A model generated the notes under the pieces. It searched no databases and was not told where the DNA came from. It worked only from the letters and a program-made list of their open reading frames with translations. The translations under genes were made by a program, and so were the position numbers. A DNA stretch of 5,018 nucleotides from JBKJUK01 sp046590705 (GTDB lineage Bacteria; Acidobacteriota; Thermoanaerobaculia; Gp7-AA8), in the NCBI GenBank assembly GCA_046590705.1, contig JBKJUK010000310.1, forward strand, positions 1-5,018. Direction: 5' to 3'. Below, in pieces: positions 1 to 4,966 of this stretch (within the stretch, counting starts at the first letter, position 1; every line of letters begins with the position of its first letter).

Positions 1-3
1 CTG

Positions 4-31
4 ATGAACGCAGAACGCAGAACGCAGAACG
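4..31 (+). repeat. CAGAACG heptanucleotide tandem array
   Basis: Three perfect head-to-tail copies of CAGAACG occupy 11-31. They are preceded by an in-register near-copy (ATGAACG, 4-10) and followed by a decayed one (ATGAAGT, 32-38). The window opens almost inside this array, so the left boundary may reflect where an assembly broke. The same 7-mer returns at 149-169 and 4840-4881. The array lies outside any credible gene. Confidence 0.8.
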
Positions 32-84
32 ATGAAGTAAGAAACGATGCGCTTGCATGGATGCCTCGCTCAAGGATCCCACGC

Positions 85-233
85 GTAGGGACGCGCAGCA
101 GCGCGTCCGCAACCCCGTGCGGGCGTGCGTGCAGATTTTCGATGACGGCAGAACGAAAAGCGCAGAACGGAACGCTGCATTCTTCTACCGTGATTTGTCG
201 CAGGGTTGCGGACGCGCTGCTGCGCGTCCCTAC
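85..233. repeat. Inverted pair of GTAG-headed REP-like hairpins (BIME/REPIN-type)
   Basis: Positions 85-115 and 203-233 are perfect reverse complements over 31 nt. Each arm is itself a small hairpin. In the left arm GTAG (85-88) is followed by an 8-bp stem GGACGCGC/GCGCGTCC (89-96 with 101-108) around an AGCA loop, then CGCAACCC. The right arm mirrors this, with stem 210-217/222-229, loop TGCT and CTAC at 230-233. A GTAG or GGAG tetranucleotide next to an imperfect or perfect palindrome is the known layout of REP sequences mobilised by RAYT (TnpA-REP, Y1 HUH) transposases, and two inverted REPs make a REPIN. The 87-nt spacer contains two CAGAACG 7-mers. The element ends 18 nt before the thiS start. 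The structure is seen directly; RAYT-driven mobility is inferred, and no RAYT gene is in the window. Confidence 0.75.
149..169 (+). repeat. CAGAACG 7-mers, two perfect copies in register
   Basis: CAGAACG occurs at 149-155 and again at 163-169, exactly 14 nt apart, with a degenerate unit (AAAAGCG) between. The spacing shows a decayed tandem heptanucleotide array rather than two chance hits. It sits inside the spacer of the inverted hairpin pair at 85-233. Confidence 0.55.
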
Positions 234-251
234 CAACGGCACCTTTCTTTT

Positions 252-482
252 ATGACCGGGATCTCTGCTGTCTCGGCGCGGATCGATCTCACGATCAACG
301 GGAAGCAATATCAATTCGATGGTCCAATGACGATCGCGGAGCTACTGGCTTCCCGAGCGCTGGACCCGCGCATTGTCGTGGTCGAACTCAATCTGAACAT
401 CATTCCGCGGGACCGGTTCGACTCGGTCATGCTCGCTGGCGGTGATCAACTCGAGATCGTGCAGATGATGGCCGGCGGATGA
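252..482 (+). CDS. thiS: Sulfur carrier protein ThiS
   Basis: ThiS is the small ubiquitin-fold protein whose C-terminal glycine is adenylylated and thiocarboxylated, and which hands sulfur to thiazole synthase ThiG for the thiazole ring of thiamin. The 76-residue product shows the family pattern: an N-terminal strand ITINGKQYQF (about 14-22), MTIAELLASRALDPRIVVVELN (26-47), a PR pair (52-53), GGDQLEIVQMM (63-73) and the required terminal Gly-Gly. Family members are usually 65-70 residues, so this one has about ten extra N-terminal residues. I chose the ATG at 252 because upstream in-frame codons run through an inverted repeat. No good Shine-Dalgarno is visible before it (the preceding bases are pyrimidine-rich), so the exact start is uncertain. 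The stop TGA (480-482) overlaps the thiO ATG (479-481), which predicts translational coupling. Confidence 0.93.
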   Translation: MTGISAVSARIDLTINGKQYQFDGPMTIAELLASRALDPRIVVVELNLNIIPRDRFDSVMLAGGDQLEIVQMMAGG

Positions 483-1594
483 GTTCTGGCCGTCCTGCTG
501 ACGTGGTGATCGTCGGCGGAGGGATCATTGGTCTGGCCATAGCCGCCGAACTTGCGGAGCGAGGAAAATCCGTAACGCTTCTGGAGCGAGGCATTGCGGG
601 GCAGGAGTGTACCGCTGCCTCGGCCGGTATGCTGGCGCCACTGGTCGAAAGCACTTGTCCCGGACCTTTTCTGATGCTTGCGCTGGAGTCGCTGCGACGC
701 TACAGCGGGTTCCTGGCGCGCCTGGCCATGGACGAGAGGTTCGAACTGCGCATGTACTCTCGCGGAATGCTGCAGGTGGCACGAACTGAAGAGGAACGGC
801 TGCTTCTTCAACAGAGCTACACATGGCAGCGCGAGTTCGAGCCCACACTGCAGTGGAGTGAGAGGCCCGCCACATTCGAGCCGCTGCTTACCGGTGCCAT
901 CGCGGCGATTCAGTCGAGCTCTCAGCGCGCAGTGAATCCAACAGCAGTCATCGCTGCGCTCCTTCAGCGGTGCCGGCGCCTCGGAGTCGCCATCGAAGAG
1001 CATGTCGATGTAACTCGGATCGATTCACAGGCGGGGTTGGCCCGCGCAGTCGATTCCGCTGAACGACGAGTCGAGGGTCAGCAACTCATTCTCTGCACGG
1101 GTGCGTGGACCGGGATGCTTTCAAGTGCAGCAGGTGCGTCGATACCAGTTCGCCCCGTGAGGGGACAGTCACTGTCGATGTTTGCTCCGGAAGGTACTCT
1201 GCGACACATTGTGCGTGCCGAAGGGATCTACGTCGTTCCGCGGGAGGATGGGCGTCTGATCATTGGCGCCACCACGGAGGAAGCAGGCTTCGCTAAAACA
1301 GTGAAGGAGGCTTCGATTGAAGCGCTCATGCATGACGCGTTTCGGATGCTTCCAACGCTCCGACGTCTTGCGAGATTCGAAAAGTCGTGGTGCGGACTGC
1401 GCCCTGGAACGCCGGACGAGATGCCGGTCATCGGCGTCGTTCCAGGTTTCTCGAATCTGTTCGTGGCTTCCGGCCACTACCGTAATGGTGTACTACTCGC
1501 GCCCGTGACTTCGGTGCTGGTGGCCGATATGCTGATCTCGGGTGAAGCACCGGCACAGCTGGAAGCGTTTTCGCCCGCTAGATTTGTGGGCTAG
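479..1594 (+). CDS. thiO: Glycine oxidase ThiO (FAD-dependent)
   Basis: ThiO oxidises glycine with O2 on FAD to give the imine dehydroglycine that ThiG uses with ThiS-thiocarboxylate to build the thiamin thiazole. It is a cytoplasmic DAO-type flavoprotein. The 371 residues match the usual length of about 370. The Rossmann motif GGGIIG is at 13-18, with acidic E36 ending the second strand (TLLE) to bind the FAD ribose, followed by AGMLAP (49-54). Further family signatures are PVRPVRGQ (223-230), YVVPREDGRLIIGATTEE (251-268), CGLRPGTPDEMPVIG (305-319) and GHYRNGVLLAP (332-342). Y251, R308 and R335 line up with the tyrosine and two arginines that hold the substrate in Bacillus subtilis ThiO (Y246, R302, R329, from memory), so the enzyme should be active on glycine. 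It begins within the thiS stop codon and has no clear Shine-Dalgarno of its own. thiG does not follow; the reading frame ends and a palindromic spacer begins. Confidence 0.95.
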   Translation: MSSGRPADVVIVGGGIIGLAIAAELAERGKSVTLLERGIAGQECTAASAGMLAPLVESTCPGPFLMLALESLRRYSGFLARLAMDERFELRMYSRGMLQVARTEEERLLLQQSYTWQREFEPTLQWSERPATFEPLLTGAIAAIQSSSQRAVNPTAVIAALLQRCRRLGVAIEEHVDVTRIDSQAGLARAVDSAERRVEGQQLILCTGAWTGMLSSAAGASIPVRPVRGQSLSMFAPEGTLRHIVRAEGIYVVPREDGRLIIGATTEEAGFAKTVKEASIEALMHDAFRMLPTLRRLARFEKSWCGLRPGTPDEMPVIGVVPGFSNLFVASGHYRNGVLLAPVTSVLVADMLISGEAPAQLEAFSPARFVG

Positions 1595-1623
1595 AGCCAT
1601 GAGCAGGGCCACGCCCGCGGCAA

Positions 1624-1803
1624 CGTCATTCCGATGAGCCGCTCGACCTGCAGCGACAGCGCAGCCGTAACTACGAAGAGGAATCTCCGTTCCGCGCAGA
1701 GACGGTCGATCTGTTCGGCCCTCGCGGCGCGGACCGGAGATTCCTCTTCGCGCTTCGGAACGCGAATATGCCTCTCCTCCGCGTCGCGCTCATCGGAATG
1801 ACG
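1624..1803. repeat. 180-nt palindromic element with 16-bp perfect terminal inverted repeats
   Basis: The ends are perfect 16-nt inverted repeats: CGTCATTCCGATGAGC at 1624-1639 and its complement at 1788-1803. A second perfect 16-nt pair lies inside: 1674-1689 (CGAAGAGGAATCTCCG) with 1735-1750. The inner part folds further, with 1691-1697 against 1727-1733 and 1704-1709 against 1715-1720, giving about 32 base pairs in a hairpin spanning 1674-1750 with a loop at 1710-1714. The segments 1640-1673 and 1751-1787 pair poorly and form an internal bulge. There is no coding capacity and I see no clean target-site duplication. It is a MITE- or REP-like intergenic palindrome. Its 3' end CGGAATGACG closely matches CAGAATGACG at 3871-3880, suggesting a shared family. 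Confidence 0.75.
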
Positions 1804-1866
1804 CGCCGGGTGTTGATCAGGTCATAGTTCGGAGAACCATGAGCCGGCACTGGAGGCCAGTGATCA

Positions 1867-1893
1867 CGAAAAAGGCGGCCCGAAGGCCGCCTT
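1867..1893 (-). terminator. Rho-independent terminator of the - strand genes
   Basis: Read on the - strand, a 9-bp GC-rich stem AAGGCGGCC/GGCCGCCTT (1893-1885 with 1880-1872) closes a stable TTCG tetraloop and runs directly into a T-run, TTTTT from 1873 to 1869, then CGTG. It lies 20 nt after the lipoprotein stop codon at 1914. On the + strand only two T residues follow the stem, so it should work mainly in the - direction, though some bidirectional effect on thiO transcripts is possible. Confidence 0.9.
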
Positions 1894-1913
1894 GAAATTC
1901 GATGACGTGAAGC

Positions 1914-2459
1914 TTAGCTTGAAGCTTTGGCTGGGTCGCCGGCTTTGCTGGCGTCGGTGATGTTGAACTGCTGAGTGTTGACCTTCTCGTCGGCCACCCA
2001 GATCTCTGCGCGGTAGTCACCCTTGGCCCAGGCCTTGGTGTCCATTGCGGCGAAAGAAAGGTACTGCTGACCGGCTGTGACAGTCTTGGACTCTTCGGTG
2101 ATTTTGGTCTCGTTCGGACCGTACCAGACGATCTTCACCGAAGAGTTGGCCGGAGCGTCCTTGACGTTCATGGAGATGTAGACAGGCTGGCCAGGAGCGA
2201 AGTCATCGCCCGTGCGTCCTGTGACCATCATTCCATCTGCGCCTACTTCGTTTCCGATGGTGACATCGTCGACCCAGGTCTGAGCAGTGATCGGGTTCAC
2301 GTCGCCAGGTGCGCCGACTCCCGGAACTTCAGAGCCAGTGGCGATGACGGTGGTCGAAGTATCGGTTGCAGCGTCCGTAGCGACGTACTCGTCTTTCTTA
2401 CAGGCACCGAGAGTAAGCAGCAATGAGGCGGAAATGGCGAGTGCTAGTGTTTTATTCAT
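1914..2459 (-). CDS. Small secreted lipoprotein with a beta-sandwich-like domain, function unknown
   Basis: I do not recognise a named family. The 181-residue product opens with a type II signal peptide: MNK, a hydrophobic stretch (residues 4-18) and the lipobox LGAC, with the acylated cysteine at 20. Lys-Lys-Asp follow the cysteine. A Thr/Ala/Asp-rich linker (22-60) leads to a domain at about 75-168 with alternating strands such as QPVYISMNVK (91-100), SVKIVWYG (107-114), TAGQQYLSFAAM (128-139) and GDYRAEIWVADEKVNTQQFNI (147-167). The pattern 'v.W.g....i...v.ag...lsF......w..G.Yr.evwv.......F.i' suggests an immunoglobulin-like ligand- or partner-binding fold. The Met at 2459 was chosen because it follows AAGGAG at ideal spacing and begins the signal peptide; an in-frame ATG at 2537 would add 26 residues ahead of it. 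The gene is last in the - strand series, 78 nt after the MFS gene, and is closed by a strong terminator. An envelope-anchored accessory role is only an inference. Confidence 0.85.
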   Translation of the reverse strand: MNKTLALAISASLLLTLGACKKDEYVATDAATDTSTTVIATGSEVPGVGAPGDVNPITAQTWVDDVTIGNEVGADGMMVTGRTGDDFAPGQPVYISMNVKDAPANSSVKIVWYGPNETKITEESKTVTAGQQYLSFAAMDTKAWAKGDYRAEIWVADEKVNTQQFNITDASKAGDPAKASS

Positions 2460-2465
2460 GTAAAT

Positions 2466-2471
2466 CTCCTT
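2466..2471 (-). promoter_or_regulatory. Shine-Dalgarno AAGGAG of the lipoprotein gene
   Basis: On the - strand AAGGAG lies 6 nt before the ATG at 2459. It decides in favour of this start over the in-frame ATG at 2537, whose AGGAGG (2546-2541) is only 3 nt away and overlaps the end of the MFS gene. Confidence 0.8.
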
Positions 2472-2537
2472 CAGCGGTTTGTTAGTATTCACTGGACTCA
2501 ATAGCAACATCGGTGCCGCAGTTGATACGAGATACAT

Positions 2538-3746
2538 TTACCTCCTGGAATCAGCTGCCAGAGCGGCAATCGAGCCCCTTTCCGCAATCCGGCTCGAAAG
2601 CAGGACCAGCGCTGCGGCGAACATCCCCAGCAGCCCGCAGAAATACCAGATGCGATCAGACCCGTCTCCGTAGAGAGCGCTCCCGATTGCTGGTCCGAGA
2701 ATCATTCCCAGGGCCCAGCTGAAGCCCCAGGCGCCCATGTACCGGCCACGCATGTGGACAGGTGCCATCTGGGCCACGTAGGCGCTGGCGAGGGGAGCAC
2801 TGATCATTTCTCCCAGAGTCCAGAGGACGATGCACAGGACCAGGGGCCAGAGTCGAGCATCGATGGCGTTGGCCATGAATCCTGCGCCGACGACTACGTA
2901 GCCGATGGCGATGAGAGGCGCTGCCCGCATGCGTTGTGTCCAGGCAGTGATCAGCAACTCGAAAAGAACGATGAGTAACCCGTTCAGAGAGAGCAAAAGA
3001 CCGTACGTGCTGGACGGATGCCCCAGAGCGGATACGTGCACTGGGAAGGTGGATTCTGCCTGGAAGTAAATGAAGGTGACGGCCGCGGAAGCAACGAGAA
3101 AGAGCAGGAACCCGCGATCACGCAGAATGAAGCCGATCGCGCCGCGGGTTTCCTCCCCGGAGTCTCGTCCCGGTGGGAGTGTCTTCGGCAGCGCGAAGAA
3201 AGCGATGAGTCCGTAGATCATAGAGGTCACCGCATCACCGACAAACAGAATGGTGAACGATCGGTCTGCAAGGAAACCAGCTGCGGCCGGCCCGAGAGCG
3301 AACCCGAGGTTCACGGCGAGCCTGTAAAGCGCGAAACCTGTGACTCGCTGCTCAGGTTCGAGCAGGTCGGCCAGCAGGGCGCTCGTGGCTGGCCTGTACA
3401 ACTCGGAAGTAAGGCCGACCAGGGCCGTGCAGAAGATGATCGCCGGAAGGCCGCGAGCCGTCGAGAGCGCGAGGACCGAGAGTCCCGAAGAAAACATCGA
3501 GAGCACGATGGTCGGTCTCCTCCCGAGTCTGTCGGCCAGGTATCCACCGATGAGCGACGCAAGAAGATGTCCGACTCCGTAGAAGGCAACGGCGATTCCC
3601 GCCTCGGCCACCGAGTATCCGTTTCTCGTCATGTACAGCATCAGAATGACGATGACGAAACTGCCGAAACGATTAATGAACGTGCCGCCGAAGAGAATCC
3701 AGGCCGTCCGGGGCATGCTCTTTAGATTCTGGAGGAGGGTGGGCAT
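2538..3746 (-). CDS. MFS transporter, DHA1-like drug/metabolite exporter type
   Basis: This is a 402-residue inner-membrane permease of the major facilitator superfamily, close to the usual length of about 400 with twelve helices. Hydrophobic segments occur around 16-38, 47-70, 79-97, 101-122, 142-160, 165-186, 212-230, 248-268, 277-294, 299-322, 337-357 and 367-385. Motif A is present in the loop between helices 2 and 3: GGYLADRLGRRPTI (67-80), with the conserved D72, R73, G75 and RR. Helix 5 carries a motif C-like GFALGP (148-153), typical of proton-coupled antiporters. A charged central loop (190-212) separates the two halves. The substrate cannot be told from sequence; multidrug or metabolite efflux is the best family-level guess. 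The ATG at 3746 has no Shine-Dalgarno and sits 7 nt from a CAGTAGC array. The Met at residue 11 (codon 3716-3714) is an alternative start, but the first ten residues resemble the pre-helix segment of related permeases. The gene ends AGGAGGTAA. Confidence 0.92.
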   Translation of the reverse strand: MPTLLQNLKSMPRTAWILFGGTFINRFGSFVIVILMLYMTRNGYSVAEAGIAVAFYGVGHLLASLIGGYLADRLGRRPTIVLSMFSSGLSVLALSTARGLPAIIFCTALVGLTSELYRPATSALLADLLEPEQRVTGFALYRLAVNLGFALGPAAAGFLADRSFTILFVGDAVTSMIYGLIAFFALPKTLPPGRDSGEETRGAIGFILRDRGFLLFLVASAAVTFIYFQAESTFPVHVSALGHPSSTYGLLLSLNGLLIVLFELLITAWTQRMRAAPLIAIGYVVVGAGFMANAIDARLWPLVLCIVLWTLGEMISAPLASAYVAQMAPVHMRGRYMGAWGFSWALGMILGPAIGSALYGDGSDRIWYFCGLLGMFAAALVLLSSRIAERGSIAALAADSRR

Positions 3747-3753
3747 TTAGAAG

Positions 3754-3830
3754 CAGTAGCCAGTAGCCAGTAGCCAGTAGCGAGGAGCCAGTAGCTTAGT
3801 AGCGAGGAAGCCAGTAGCCAGTAGCGAGGA
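3754..3830 (+). repeat. CAGTAGC heptanucleotide tandem array with GAGGAGC-type variants
   Basis: Seven perfect CAGTAGC copies occur: four in tandem at 3754-3781, one at 3789-3795 and two at 3812-3825. They are interspersed with variants GAGGAGC (3782-3788), TTAGTAGC (3796-3803) and GAGGAAGC (3804-3811) and end with GAGGA (3826-3830). The units after the variants are partly offset by one base, showing small insertions. The array fills most of the gap between the DUF2911 stop and the MFS start and ends 7 nt before the MFS ATG, so it would form the immediate leader of an MFS transcript (GCTACTG units when read on the - strand). Confidence 0.9.
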
Positions 3831-3836
3831 GGTGCA

Positions 3837-3878
3837 TCATTCTGCAGAGCGGGAGAGTGAACCCGCTCTGCAGAATGA
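3837..3878 (-). terminator. Strong 17-bp hairpin directly after the DUF2911 stop codon
   Basis: Positions 3837-3853 and 3862-3878 form a perfect 17-bp stem (TCATTCTGCAGAGCGGG and its complement) with an 8-nt loop AGAGTGAA. It begins 5 nt past the DUF2911 stop on the - strand. There is no T-run after it, so it is not a canonical intrinsic terminator. It may stabilise the 3' end of the DUF2911 message or lower read-through into the MFS gene. Its end CAGAATGACG matches CGGAATGACG of the 1624-1803 element at nine of ten bases, so it may equally be a dispersed palindromic repeat that landed here. The structure is certain; the role is not. Confidence 0.6.
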
Positions 3879-3883
3879 CGGGG

Positions 3884-4750
3884 TTACTTCGCGGCTTTCC
3901 ACTCGGCTACTAGTTTTTCTGTTGCGGCGATTGCAGACGCATCCGCTTTCTGCTCTTTACCGGCCATCACGGCTTTCTCTGCTGCGGCGATGGCATCAGC
4001 TTTCTTCCCTTCCGCCGCCAGCATACGTGCATGGAGTGTCAGGTTGGCGAGAGTGGCCTTGGTGGCGACGCTCTTCGCAATCCAGTCTTTTGCCTCAGGC
4101 CAGTTCGACTTGGTGTTGAATGCGTACTGAGCTCCCTGGAAGGAGGTGCGCCAGTCGTCGGCCTTCGCTGCTGCGATTGCCGCCTTGATGTTCGACATGG
4201 CTTTGGTTTTTACATCAGCCTCGATCTTGAAAGGAACGGAGACGTTCTGCCAGACCAGTGCGGCTGTCGCGGCCGACTCACTGACTTCTGGGAAGACGAA
4301 CAGCATGGACTCGACCGTCGTGTTCATGGTTACCGGCTTGATCGAGATGCGCAATACGTCCTTTGCTGCGTCGTAGCTGTAGCTTCCCCATTGGTCGGCT
4401 ACCGAGTTGAAAATGAGAGTCCAGGTCTCTTTACCCGGGATCGCATGAAGGCTGTAGGTTCCAGCTTTCAGTTTCTTGCCGTCGATCGTGACATCGTCGG
4501 TGAATGCAATGGACGTTGCCTCGTTGGCGCCGACGCGCCAGACCTTGTCCATCGGGACGAGCTCGCCCCAGATCTTGCGGCCTTTCACGCTCGGCCGGCT
4601 GTAGTTGATGGTGACGTCGGTGAGACCAATGCGCTGCATTACGCTGCCTTTCGGGCTCGGTCGCGGAAGTTCGAGTTGCTGCGCGGCCAGAGGGAGGGAG
4701 GTCACGGCCAGGACTGCGGTCAGTGCCACGATACTGAAGGTATTTTTCAT
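3884..4750 (-). CDS. Exported DUF2911 protein with C-terminal TPR-like helical region
   Basis: The 288-residue product starts with a Sec signal peptide (MKN, hydrophobic core 5-21, likely cleavage after LAA at 23, before QQ). Residues 28-175 are a DUF2911 domain. Its hallmarks are LPRPSPKGSVMQRIGLTDVTINYSRPSVKGRKIWG (28-62), VPMDKVWRVGANEATSIAF (65-83), KLKAGTYSLHAIPGKETWTLIFN (93-115) and DQWGSYSYDAAKDVLRI (119-135). The biochemical role of DUF2911 is not established; the domain is common in exported proteins of Acidobacteriota and Bacteroidota, as I recall. Residues about 185-288 are alanine- and lysine-rich helices, with segments such as WPEAKDWIAKSV (217-228), HARMLAAEGKKADAIAAAEKAV (240-261) and ADASAIAATEKLVAEWK (269-285), that look like degenerate TPR units. 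The start is supported by AAAGGA six bases upstream. It is the first gene of the - strand series. A periplasmic or secreted binding or scaffold role is inference. Confidence 0.92.
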   Translation of the reverse strand: MKNTFSIVALTAVLAVTSLPLAAQQLELPRPSPKGSVMQRIGLTDVTINYSRPSVKGRKIWGELVPMDKVWRVGANEATSIAFTDDVTIDGKKLKAGTYSLHAIPGKETWTLIFNSVADQWGSYSYDAAKDVLRISIKPVTMNTTVESMLFVFPEVSESAATAALVWQNVSVPFKIEADVKTKAMSNIKAAIAAAKADDWRTSFQGAQYAFNTKSNWPEAKDWIAKSVATKATLANLTLHARMLAAEGKKADAIAAAEKAVMAGKEQKADASAIAATEKLVAEWKAAK

Positions 4751-4756
4751 CTGAAT

Positions 4757-4762
4757 TCCTTT
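4757..4762 (-). promoter_or_regulatory. Shine-Dalgarno AAAGGA of the DUF2911 gene
   Basis: On the - strand AAAGGA lies 6 nt before the ATG at 4750, the same spacing as the site in front of the lipoprotein gene. It supports the chosen start, which also begins a normal signal peptide. Confidence 0.75.
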
Positions 4763-4839
4763 CTGTTTGACATGAGTGTCGAGCCCGATGCTAACAAAGT
4801 TCCGCGCGATTGTGGGGAGGTGAGGGTGGGTGAGGCCTG

Positions 4840-4881
4840 GTCAACGCAGAACGCGGAGCTCAGAACGACGAACGGAGAAAG
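4840..4881 (+). repeat. Decayed CAGAACG heptanucleotide array
   Basis: In 7-nt register the units read GTCAACG, CAGAACG (4847-4853), CGGAGCT, CAGAACG (4861-4867), ACGAACG and GAGAAAG. Two units are perfect copies of the 7-mer seen at 11-31 and 149-169, and the phase is kept through the diverged units. This marks a third site of the same simple repeat, in front of the DUF2911 gene. Confidence 0.6.
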
Positions 4882-4966
4882 TGTGAGGACGGGCCAGGCG
4901 AATGCAGCTGCCTGATCAGGGATGCTGCGGCAGCGAGCTGGAGGACTGCGATGTGGCTGCTTCTGG

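Larger units (their letters stand above)
1..251. other. Gene-free leader region upstream of thiS, rich in repeats
   Basis: No convincing gene lies here. The frame open through this stretch, starting at position 57 and running into thiS, reads across a perfect 31-bp inverted repeat and gives an arginine-rich sequence with no family resemblance, so I treat it as untranslated. The contents are CAGAACG 7-mers near positions 4-31 and 149-169 and the inverted hairpin pair at 85-233. I looked for the conserved TPP riboswitch core (CTGAGA and the ACCTGAT-GATAAT-type 3' half) in front of thiS and did not find it. No convincing -35/-10 pair stands out. Confidence 0.6.
1595..1913. other. Convergent intergenic region between thiO and the lipoprotein gene
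   Basis: This 319-nt gap separates two convergent transcription units and holds no credible reading frame. It contains, left to right, a short unremarkable stretch after the thiO stop, the 180-nt palindromic element (1624-1803), a weak 6-bp hairpin CACTGG/CCAGTG (1848-1862) and the intrinsic terminator of the - strand unit (1867-1893). No separate T-tailed terminator for thiO is visible on the + strand, so the strong hairpin at 1674-1750 or the shared stem at 1872-1893 may stop thiO transcription. Confidence 0.6.

Noticed and set aside
57..251. Extended N-terminus of thiS beginning at the ATG at 57
   Set aside because: It would add 65 residues translated from an inverted repeat and 7-mer repeats, with no match to ThiS, which is normally 65-70 residues long.
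1..251. TPP riboswitch upstream of thiS
   Set aside because: The first bases (CTGATGAA) faintly recall the 3' half of the motif, but the required GATAAT-type core and the CTGAGA half are not there.
1624..1803. CRISPR array or insertion sequence in the convergent spacer
   Set aside because: The repeats are inverted, not direct, with only two copies of each, and there is no transposase frame.
1848..1862. 6-bp hairpin CACTGG/CCAGTG as a thiO terminator
   Set aside because: The stem is short and has no T-run; it is expected by chance in GC-rich DNA.
3018..3725. 235-codon open frame on the + strand opposite the MFS gene
   Set aside because: It is antisense to a clear twelve-helix permease, is highly charged and repetitive (E, R, S, D) and shows no domain; it is a shadow of the codon use of the real gene.
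4031..4915. 294-codon open frame on the + strand opposite the DUF2911 gene
   Set aside because: The opposite strand has unmistakable DUF2911 motifs and a good Shine-Dalgarno; this frame has no recognisable family and is a shadow.
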